From assembly GCA_018894655.1 (NCBI GenBank), contig JAHIPE010000261.1, positions 1-9,765 of the forward strand: DNA of 9,765 nt, read 5' to 3'. Below the pieces are notes generated by a model. That model made no database searches, was not told the origin of the DNA, and was given only the letters and a program-made list of their open reading frames with translations. Numbering within the stretch: position 1 is the stretch's first letter; every line of letters begins with the position of its first letter. A program made the position numbers and the translations under genes. Below, one piece after another: positions 1 to 6,345 of this stretch. This DNA comes from Actinomycetota bacterium. Its GTDB lineage: Bacteria; Actinomycetota; Geothermincolia; Fen-727; Anoxymicrobiaceae.

Positions 1-1669
1 GTCGCCGGACCGAGAAGATCCAACCCCTGCGATAGGACTTTACCGCGAACCAGGTGGCTACCGTCGCGGTTGTGAACGCCACGAGCATGCTGGAGAAAAG
101 CAGGTCGGCGACGAGGAAGGCCAGCGGCCGGGACGAGTAGTGTCCGTAATAGCGGCCCACTGCGATCGTGAGCAGGACCGTGATCAAGGCGGCCACGGCG
201 CCGGCGGCGATCGAGTAGAGCTTGGGTGTCGAGACCATCGGGCTGTACTTGCGGATCTTTGTCCCTTCGGTCTTTCCGACCGTCTCCTTATAGGTCCTCC
301 AAAAATAGAACGCGGACTTGTTCCTGAACTTCAGAAACGACCTGATCCCCGTGAGGTTCCTCTCGACGATCCATTTCTTCTCTTTGTTCCTGGACCACCT
401 GGTCAAGCGCTTCGCCATGGCCCCGAAACCGTAGAACTTCATGTACGCCTTGATCTGCAGTTCCATGATCTCGATACGCGAGAGGTGAGCCGTGTGCATA
501 TGTGGTTCGCACTCGCAGTATTCGGCGAAGTCGAACTCGTCTATCAGGTTGTTTTCCACGGCCAGACGGTAGAGGTCGGTCCCGGGATAAGGAGTTATTA
601 CCGTGAAGTCGGCCATGTCCACGGGGAGCTCGTTGCTCATCCGTATCAGTTCCTCGACGTCATCGTACGTATCGTCCAGGTTACCTATGATGTGCCCGGC
701 CCAGATCAGTATCCCGTTGGTCTCGAGTATCTCGCACGCCCTGTATATGTCCTCGATACGCGTCTTCTTGTTCATCCGGTCCAAAGCGTGCTGGGTAGCC
801 GCCTCGATCCCGATGAAGACCACCCGCATGTTGGCCCGTGCCATCTTCGCCACTATCTCGGGGTAGCGGACTATCGAATCGACCCTCGAGAAGACGGAGA
901 ATATCCTATCGTTCAACCGCTCCCGGATGATGAGGTCGCATATCGCATCGACCCTTCTCATGTCCTGGCAGAAGTTGTCGTCGACGATGCTGACGATCTC
1001 GGCCGCGTCCATCCGCTTTATCTCGTTGACGACTTCAACGGGCGACAGCTCCCTGTAACCCCGCCAGAGCATGGGCACGCAGCAGAAAGTGCATCGAAAA
1101 GGACAACCCCTGGCCGTGCTCAGGGCGTCCAGGCTCTTGCCGAACGCCGTGTACCGGCCCCTGTAGGCGGAGACCAGGTCCCGCCTCGGCGGCGGGAGGG
1201 CGTTCAGGTCAGCCGGAGGTCTTTCGGGGTTGTGCACCACGGCGGGACCGCTCACGAAGCTGATCCCGGCTATAGAGGCCAGGGGCCTGCCGTCCGCGAT
1301 CTCCTTGAATGTGAGCTCTCCTTCCCCGCGTACAATGATATCCACTTCCGGGTTCTCGATGATATGCGGCATCAACGAAGGATGGACCCCCCCGAGTACT
1401 GTGAAAGCCCCGCACTCTTTGGCGGTCCGGCACACCTCCAGTGCGGAGTCGATGGAAGGTGTCAGGACTGTGATCCCCACTATATCGACCCCGCTCAGCC
1501 TTCTTCCAAGCGCGTCCGCGCGTAGTTTTTCTACCTTGAGGTCCAGTATCTCGACTTCGTGCCCGTCGAGGACTGCAGCGATGGACATGAGACCGAGCGG
1601 GGGGTAGCGCATCGTCCAATCCAGCAGGGGAACCTCTTTCGCCGGGTTTATCAGGACTATCCTGGACAT
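1..1669 (-). CDS. B12-binding radical SAM protein with C-terminal membrane hairpin (3' end outside window)
   Basis: The minus frame from ATG at 1669 stays open for 556 codons to the window edge, so the C-terminus is missing. Residues 1-165 look like a cobalamin-binding Rossmann domain of the BchE/methylase class (YPPLGLMSIAAVL near 22-34, GGVHPSLMP at 93-101, RGEGE at 114-118). It lacks a DxHxxG motif, having LDLKVEK instead. The radical SAM core starts with Cys189, Cys193 and Cys196 (RGCPFRCTFC), the CxxxCxxC ligands for the 4Fe-4S cluster that cleaves S-adenosylmethionine; GIEAATQ (287-293) and ITPYPGTDLY (358-367) fit later strands. After a basic stretch (about 410-475) come two hydrophobic segments, about 486-505 and 515-543, probably a membrane hairpin. 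Characterised relatives methylate, cyclise or join C-H carbons in lipids, tetrapyrroles and antibiotics; the substrate here is unknown, though membrane anchoring makes a lipid plausible. The ribosome binding site is weak (GAGTGG). The gene is divergent from the tetR-type gene. Confidence 0.9.
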   Translation of the reverse strand, partial: MSRIVLINPAKEVPLLDWTMRYPPLGLMSIAAVLDGHEVEILDLKVEKLRADALGRRLSGVDIVGITVLTPSIDSALEVCRTAKECGAFTVLGGVHPSLMPHIIENPEVDIIVRGEGELTFKEIADGRPLASIAGISFVSGPAVVHNPERPPADLNALPPPRRDLVSAYRGRYTAFGKSLDALSTARGCPFRCTFCCVPMLWRGYRELSPVEVVNEIKRMDAAEIVSIVDDNFCQDMRRVDAICDLIIRERLNDRIFSVFSRVDSIVRYPEIVAKMARANMRVVFIGIEAATQHALDRMNKKTRIEDIYRACEILETNGILIWAGHIIGNLDDTYDDVEELIRMSNELPVDMADFTVITPYPGTDLYRLAVENNLIDEFDFAEYCECEPHMHTAHLSRIEIMELQIKAYMKFYGFGAMAKRLTRWSRNKEKKWIVERNLTGIRSFLKFRNKSAFYFWRTYKETVGKTEGTKIRKYSPMVSTPKLYSIAAGAVAALITVLLTIAVGRYYGHYSSRPLAFLVADLLFSSMLVAFTTATVATWFAVKSYRRGWIFSVRR

Positions 1670-1690
1670 GACCACTCAACTTTCGGGACA

Positions 1691-1759
1691 ATACGACGCC
1701 GATATATGGTATCGTCACAAAGACTTCGGATGTAAAGTCTACCAAACATCGGCGGGTAT
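1691..1759. promoter_or_regulatory. Large imperfect inverted repeat in the divergent intergenic region
   Basis: The left arm 1697-1710 (CGCCGATATATGGT) is matched in inverted orientation by 1741-1754 (ACCAAACATCGGCG) at 12 of 14 positions. With one base of slippage the match extends outward to ATAC at 1691 and GTAT at 1759. A second perfect pair, AGACTT (1721-1726) and AAGTCT (1735-1740), is nested inside, and CGATA/TATCG (1700-1704/1710-1714) forms a small dyad. No U-rich run follows, so a terminator is unlikely. The position 5' of both divergent genes suggests an operator for the neighbouring TetR-type regulator. A weak minus-strand promoter for the radical SAM gene (TTTACA at 1736-1731, GATACC at 1713-1708) would lie within it. 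The repeat is visible in the sequence; its function is inferred. Confidence 0.5.
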
Positions 1760-1788
1760 AAGGACCAGTACTCTGCCCTCCCATTTTC

Positions 1789-1818
1789 TTGACAAGGTGC
1801 GCAGGAACGCGTTAATGT
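1789..1818 (+). promoter_or_regulatory. Probable sigma-70 type promoter for the tetR-type gene
   Basis: A perfect -35 hexamer TTGACA lies at 1789-1794. A fair -10 follows as TTAATG (1812-1817, 17-base spacer) or TAATGT (1813-1818, 18-base spacer). Transcription would start near 1825, about 20 bases before the ATG at 1846. Confidence 0.5.
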
Positions 1819-1825
1819 ACCCCAT

Positions 1826-1839
1826 ACTGGGCGCCCGGT
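1826..1839. promoter_or_regulatory. GC-rich palindrome over the expected tetR transcription start
   Basis: ACTGGGCGCCCGGT is a 14-base dyad with one mismatched pair (T1828/G1837) and a perfect GGGCGCCC core. It lies just after the -10 box and just before the start codon, the usual place for an autoregulatory repressor operator. Its sequence differs from the 1691-1759 repeat, so at most one of them may be the TetR site. Confidence 0.35.
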
Positions 1840-1845
1840 CAAGAT

Positions 1846-2478
1846 ATGTGTGGTTACGGAACGGTGAGTGGTGAGGAATTGGGACGACCCGCGGAAAAAG
1901 CAGCAAACGAGCAGGCAATAAAGGAGGCCGCCCTCAAGCTCTTCTCGGAGAAGGGCTTCTACTCCACGAGTACGCGGGAGCTTACCGAGGCTGCCGGCGT
2001 TTCCAAGGGAACACTCTACTGGTACTGGAGTAGCAAAGAGGAGGTCGCCTTCTCTCTTGTATCGGACATGCTCAACGACTTCCTTGAGCTCATCGAGCGC
2101 GCCAGGGACGAAAAGGGGCCGGCCATCGAGAGGCTGGAGGTACTGGTCAGAGCGGTTGCGGAGCTCTACTACAAGGAGACCGACTACCTCCGCTTGCTAT
2201 GGAAGTTCAGGGCGGACCGGAGCTATATTTTCAGCAGGGATTATACCGAGAAGGTCACGAGCTACTACGTTCGTATCAGAAAAGCTTTGGAGAGCCTTAT
2301 CGAGCAGGGCATGAAGAGCGGTGAGTTCAGGGAGGTAGATTCGAAGCAGATGGCTTTCATCCTTCTGGGTATAACGGAGGGGCTCGAGGTCGAGTGGTTG
2401 GAGAACGAAGAGGAGTTCTCGATGCGCGACGCTCTGGAGGAGACCATGCGAATCATCATCTCGGGCCTGAGGAAGTAG
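1846..2478 (+). CDS. TetR/AcrR-family transcriptional regulator
   Basis: A 210-residue protein with the normal TetR length and layout. The N-terminal helix-turn-helix spans about residues 24-70: AIKEAALKLFSEKGF, then STRELTEAAGVSKGTLYWYW with the typical G-V-S-K-G-T-LY-YW recognition helix, then SSKEEV. The remaining ~140 residues are helical and acidic and would be the dimerisation and ligand-binding domain; the ligand cannot be read from it. The ATG at 1846 has no good ribosome binding site; GTG at 1864 (residue 7) or TTG at 1879 are alternatives, and neither changes the DNA-binding domain. The gene ends 50 bases before the saccharopine-dehydrogenase-like gene on the same strand and is divergent from the radical SAM gene. 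It probably represses itself and one or both neighbours. Confidence 0.92.
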   Translation: MCGYGTVSGEELGRPAEKAANEQAIKEAALKLFSEKGFYSTSTRELTEAAGVSKGTLYWYWSSKEEVAFSLVSDMLNDFLELIERARDEKGPAIERLEVLVRAVAELYYKETDYLRLLWKFRADRSYIFSRDYTEKVTSYYVRIRKALESLIEQGMKSGEFREVDSKQMAFILLGITEGLEVEWLENEEEFSMRDALEETMRIIISGLRK

Positions 2479-2515
2479 CGGCCAGGGTCGGCAAGACCCG
2501 ACGGCTAATGGGTGA

Positions 2516-2521
2516 AAGGAG
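2516..2521 (+). promoter_or_regulatory. Ribosome binding site that fixes the start of the oxidoreductase gene
   Basis: AAGGAG lies 7 bases before ATG 2529. This favours 2529 over the in-frame ATG at 2508 and over 2394, which lies inside the tetR-type gene. Confidence 0.75.
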
Positions 2522-2528
2522 CGGAAAG

Positions 2529-3647
2529 ATGAGGGTAGTTGCGCTAGGAGGTGCCGGTGTTATGGGCAGGTTCGGGGTCAAGGACCTCGCGTCGAAGGAC
2601 AGCGTGGAAGAGCTCTTGATTGCTGACTACGACCTGGAGGCGGCCCAGATGGTTGCGAGGGAGCTGGGGAGCAAATGCAGCGCGAAGAAGGTGGACGCGA
2701 ACAACCACGATGAGATGGTAGAGACGGTCAAGGGGTACGACGCGGCGATGGGGACTATTGGGCCGTTCTACAAGTACGAGAAGAAGGTCGCCAAGGCCTG
2801 CATCGACGCCGGCGTAAACTACGTCAGCATCTGCGACGACTACGACGCCGCTGCGGCTTTCATGGAGCTTGACGGCGAAGCGAAGAGAGCCAAGGTAACC
2901 GCCATCACCGGAGTCGGCTGGACACCGGGCATCACCAACATCTTCGCCCGGCTGGGAGCGGACCAGCTCGACGAGGTGGACGAGATAGCGACCTCCTGGG
3001 CGTGCGACCCCTCGGACACCGCCGGCAAGGCGGTCACCCTGCACTACATCCACGCGGTGACCGGCATGATACCGTCTTACATCGACGGCAGGATGCAGTA
3101 CATCAAGGCGGGGTCCGGCCTGGAAAAGATCCGCTTTCCGGATACCGTGGGCGAGGTAAACGTATTCCACGCGGGGCACCCGGAGCCTGTCACCATCCCG
3201 CGCTTCATCAACGCGAGGAAGGTCACCCTGAAGGGAGGCCTCACCGACGCCTTCCTGGTGGGCCTCACAAACGTGCTGGTCGCAATGGGCCTCACCAACA
3301 CCGAGCGCAAGAAGGACCTCGTCGGCGGTTTCTTCAACAGGGTGCTGCCGTACCTCGAGAGCATCGGCAAGCCGTCGGTGGCGTGCTCGGCATGCAGGAC
3401 GGATATCACGGGCAAGAAGAAGGGCAAGTGGACCCACCTCGCCTACGGCGCAGCCGAGCACATGGACATGCTTACCTGCCTTCCGACGTCGATAGTGGTC
3501 CAGATGGTCGGGGAAGGCCTCATCACCAACAGGGGCGCCCTGGCCCCGGAGGCATGCGTCGACCCGAAGGAGTTCCTGAAGCGCCTCGCGGAAGGCGGAG
3601 TGCGTATCTATGAGGGCGATGAGATGGCCAAGCCCCTGGAGGTTTAG
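2529..3647 (+). CDS. Saccharopine dehydrogenase-like NAD(P)-dependent oxidoreductase
   Basis: A 372-residue protein of the saccharopine dehydrogenase-like family. The N-terminus MRVVALGGAGVMGRFGVKDL is a Rossmann strand with a GxGxxG-type glycine loop (residues 7-13), and LLIADYD puts Asp33 at the end of the second strand, which often favours NAD(H). AMGTIGPFYKYEKKVAKACIDAGVNYVSICDD (73-104) and GVGWTPGITNIFA (128-140) match the conserved core of this family, where the substrate pocket forms. The C-terminal half carries the alpha/beta domain inserted in these enzymes. Characterised relatives make or break secondary-amine links in lysine or polyamine metabolism, but many homologues act elsewhere and the substrate here is unknown. 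There is no signal peptide, so it is cytoplasmic. Co-transcription with the upstream TetR-type gene is likely. The start at 2529 is set by the ribosome binding site and by alignment of the Rossmann strand. Confidence 0.88.
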   Translation: MRVVALGGAGVMGRFGVKDLASKDSVEELLIADYDLEAAQMVARELGSKCSAKKVDANNHDEMVETVKGYDAAMGTIGPFYKYEKKVAKACIDAGVNYVSICDDYDAAAAFMELDGEAKRAKVTAITGVGWTPGITNIFARLGADQLDEVDEIATSWACDPSDTAGKAVTLHYIHAVTGMIPSYIDGRMQYIKAGSGLEKIRFPDTVGEVNVFHAGHPEPVTIPRFINARKVTLKGGLTDAFLVGLTNVLVAMGLTNTERKKDLVGGFFNRVLPYLESIGKPSVACSACRTDITGKKKGKWTHLAYGAAEHMDMLTCLPTSIVVQMVGEGLITNRGALAPEACVDPKEFLKRLAEGGVRIYEGDEMAKPLEV

Positions 3648-3895
3648 ATCTGCAGGCCGCTGAATAGTCGCGTGCAGGCAACCTGGAGCCCGCGGAGCAT
3701 CACAGGCCTCTCCTTCCCGCCCGATGAAGTGGCGTCCAGAGTCGCGGCCGCGGCGAGCGAGTCGGAGCTTGAGCTTTCTATCGACTACTAGGCGTCAAAC
3801 TTGTGTCCAGGGAACCAGGTGCGGTAAAGCTGACGGACGACCTGACAGATGCCGACGCACTCAAGTTAGGGTGGGAGTCCCCATCTCGACGCTGA
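3648..3895 (+). pseudogene. Possible decayed coding remnant in the convergent gap
   Basis: After the oxidoreductase stop (TAG 3645-3647) the same frame is open for 47 more codons to TAG 3789-3791. Its end reads like protein (GLSFPPDEVASRV..., ending ELELSIDY). From 3791, in a shifted frame, 34 codons continue to TGA 3893-3895 and also look protein-like (VKLVSREPGAVKLTDDLTDA). No start codon with a ribosome binding site serves either piece. This could be the frameshifted tail of a lost gene or an old extension of the oxidoreductase, or chance in GC-rich DNA. The family is not recognised. No clear terminator is visible in this gap, although two converging genes end here. A 10-base palindrome CGCGGCCGCG is at 3743-3752. 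Confidence 0.25.
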
Positions 3896-6260
3896 CTTGG
3901 TGAACGAGACCATCCGCGTGCGGGATGATGATGTTTCCTTCGACAGGCTCGCCGTCCACCAGAATCTTTCTTACCCCTTTGTTAATACCTGCAGGTTTGT
4001 CAATCGCGATTTCGTAAATGGCCCCACGGAACCAGCGACGGGCAGCCAGGGCCTCCCAGTCCCCTGGAAGGCAGGGGTCGATCAGCAACCCATCGTAGGT
4101 TGGCCGCACCCCGAGGATATGGCCCCAGAAGACGTGCCACTGCCATGCGGCTCCACCGGTGAACCAGGAATGGGATCCCTCCCCGAAATACTCTGACTCC
4201 GGGCCCACGATGTACTCCGCGTAAACGTAGGGTTCTGACTGGTATAGATTACCGTCCTCGTGTGACCTCACGTTCGGGAGGACAGACCGGTGGGACCTGA
4301 AAGCGGTGTCCCCGTCCCCCACCATGGCCCAGGCCATCGTGGCCCAAGCGGTCGCATGCAGGAAGATGGCTGCGTTCTCCTTCGTGCCGACCGCGAAACG
4401 GGTGATTATACCTATCTCCGGGTCGGGATCCTTCCACCCTGGCAAGAACAGGGCGCAACCTTTGTCGGTGAGCAGCCTCTCCTTCACCGACTGCATAGCA
4501 ACCCGGCATCGCTCCGGGTCCAGCCCGGCCATTACCGCCCAGCTCTGGGAGTTCACGAATATCTCCGCTACCGGGTTTCCCTTTCCTCCTATCACCTCTC
4601 CCTCGTCGGTCGTCCCCCGTATATACCAGTCCCCGTCCCAGGCGTGTTCCTCCAACGCCTCGGTCAGAGCCCCCGCGACGTTCTTTGCGAACCTTGTTCC
4701 AGGTAGCTCTGCCACAGTCCTTGATAGCTCAAGGTACTCCTTGCAGAGGTATAGAAGCTGCTGGCTCGCCATGACGGACTCGCCTCGCATCTCGCGACCA
4801 GCATAGTTCATGGCATCGTTCCAGTCTCCTCGCTCCATGCGCACGAGGTTGCGGGCGCCCCTCCGGCTCCAGACGTTCTCGATTATCCGGTAGATCAGCT
4901 CGCTAAAGGCCATATCGACCTTGTCCTGAGTTGTGACCATATCGTCAAACAAATTGACTCTGCCGCTCTCCTTGAGGAAGTAGAAGGTGGATATGGGAAG
5001 CCACATAGCTACATCTATGTTCCCGGGGGTACCCGAAGGCTTCTTGATGTCTCTTATGTACCCCTGGTCCACACTGCCATTCGACTGAATGAGACCGACA
5101 TGCCAGAGTATTCGCTGCCAAGCGTCGTCAAGGAACCTTGGGAGGGCCCCCAGGATGCACTGGGCGGAATCCCGGTATCCCCAGCTCTCATTCCCGCTGC
5201 AGATGAAGAACGACCCGTCTGACCTGTACCACCAGAAGCAGACCCGGGACTGGTACTTGTTCCATATGTTCAGAAAATGGTTTACATGCTTGTCTGGAGT
5301 GTAAACGGTCTCACCGTAGGCGATATCGAGCCAGTACCTGTTGCAGGCCGTAAACCTCTCCTCGAAAACCTCGGGCTTGATGTGGTGGCCTACGAGATCG
5401 AAATCAGATTTATCCCGTGCAATCCCCATCGCGATTATCACGCGCTCGTCTTGGCCGGGTTCGAGGTCGATGGTGTACTTGTGTGCGAAAACGGCGGCGC
5501 GCCCCTCGTTGTCGGAGTTCGAAAGACTCCCTTCGGTGATTGCCTGTGGGCAAGATGTGTTCCTCCCTGGCCCGATGAACTTCTCACGCATCGTCTCGAA
5601 CGCATCCGGATTGTGCGTACTCGCGAAAAAGACCTTTACCGGCCACTCCTGGTTGGGCATGTGGGCTTCCCGGTTCCAGTAGGTCTTCTCCCCGACGAGG
5701 AAATCCCCGTTCCAGAAGACCCTGTTGAACAGTATGTTGGAATAGTAAGAGATGATGTTTGGCATGTGCTGGCCGAGAAGCAGTTCCAGATACGGATAAA
5801 CTTCCAGGCGCCTGGGTTCACCGGAGAGATTACGCAGCCGCAATATCCAGTACTCCAGGTCCGCATCGAGCGGAACCAGGTAAGAGAGAAAAGCGGCGAT
5901 CCCGTTCTTCTCCGCCTCCAGCCGCTGGTAACCCATGCCAACGATGCAGCGCCAGGAATCGAGCCGGCTCCTGGTGGGCAACCAGTTCGGCGTCCATATG
6001 TCTTCGCCATCCTTGATATAGATAAACCGGCCCGGGTCGTTGTTGAGGGCGGGAGCCCACAGGTTGATGCCGTAGGCGGGGGGCTGTTTCCAGAACGAGT
6101 AGCCCCCGCCAGTGTGGGTTATAAAAGCGCAGTAACGGCCGTTGGTGAGATAGTTGATGTATGGTAGGGCCATACGGGGATCGGTGATGATATACTGAAG
6201 GCCGTCCTCGGTGAAGTATCCGCTTCGGCTTTCCTGGTCCCTGTTCAACTGAGTGGTCAC
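3861..6260 (-). CDS. GH94-family glycoside phosphorylase homologue (cellobiose/chitobiose phosphorylase-like)
   Basis: A 799-residue protein, close to the ~800 residues of cellobiose phosphorylases. Residues 1-300 form the N-terminal beta-sandwich (GRFIYIKDGEDIWTPNWLP at 77-95). A linker and (alpha/alpha)6 barrel follow (WGYRDSAQCILG at 360-371), and the C-terminus has the family signature ILGVRP..DGL.IDPCLPGDW (715-735). The catalytic set looks intact: GDWND at 478-482, whose last Asp aligns with the general acid of characterised members; KENAAIFLH with His635, expected to bind phosphate; and the TG pair at 701-702, also at the phosphate site. Family enzymes reversibly split beta-linked disaccharides or oligosaccharides with phosphate to give alpha-sugar-1-phosphate. 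Specificity cannot be read here. No signal peptide, so cytoplasmic. The start is GTG 6260 with GGAAG 8 bases upstream. It follows the GT4 fusion gene by 85 bases, probably in one transcript. Confidence 0.9.
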   Translation of the reverse strand: MTTQLNRDQESRSGYFTEDGLQYIITDPRMALPYINYLTNGRYCAFITHTGGGYSFWKQPPAYGINLWAPALNNDPGRFIYIKDGEDIWTPNWLPTRSRLDSWRCIVGMGYQRLEAEKNGIAAFLSYLVPLDADLEYWILRLRNLSGEPRRLEVYPYLELLLGQHMPNIISYYSNILFNRVFWNGDFLVGEKTYWNREAHMPNQEWPVKVFFASTHNPDAFETMREKFIGPGRNTSCPQAITEGSLSNSDNEGRAAVFAHKYTIDLEPGQDERVIIAMGIARDKSDFDLVGHHIKPEVFEERFTACNRYWLDIAYGETVYTPDKHVNHFLNIWNKYQSRVCFWWYRSDGSFFICSGNESWGYRDSAQCILGALPRFLDDAWQRILWHVGLIQSNGSVDQGYIRDIKKPSGTPGNIDVAMWLPISTFYFLKESGRVNLFDDMVTTQDKVDMAFSELIYRIIENVWSRRGARNLVRMERGDWNDAMNYAGREMRGESVMASQQLLYLCKEYLELSRTVAELPGTRFAKNVAGALTEALEEHAWDGDWYIRGTTDEGEVIGGKGNPVAEIFVNSQSWAVMAGLDPERCRVAMQSVKERLLTDKGCALFLPGWKDPDPEIGIITRFAVGTKENAAIFLHATAWATMAWAMVGDGDTAFRSHRSVLPNVRSHEDGNLYQSEPYVYAEYIVGPESEYFGEGSHSWFTGGAAWQWHVFWGHILGVRPTYDGLLIDPCLPGDWEALAARRWFRGAIYEIAIDKPAGINKGVRKILVDGEPVEGNIIIPHADGLVHQVSVEMGTPTLT

Positions 6261-6345
6261 CCCCTGGTCTTCCAGCCCGCCGGCGCTCGGATTGGGCCGC
6301 TAACAGATTTTTCAACTGGCAGACGTAATAACCTGCATGAACCTT

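Noticed and set aside
140..1525. 461-codon plus-strand open frame
   Set aside because: It is antisense to the radical SAM gene, whose minus-strand frame carries clear cluster-binding cysteines and domain motifs. The antisense translation shows no family motif and is rich in Arg, Pro, Val and Asp, as expected for a high-GC shadow.
2544..3461. 305-codon minus-strand open frame
   Set aside because: Antisense to the saccharopine-dehydrogenase-like gene and without recognisable motifs.
5277..6167. 296-codon plus-strand open frame
   Set aside because: Antisense to the GH94 gene; no ribosome binding site and no motifs.
1670..6260. Shared string GACCACTCA near 1670 (plus) and 6259 (minus)
   Set aside because: Only about ten bases match and the contexts differ; treated as chance.
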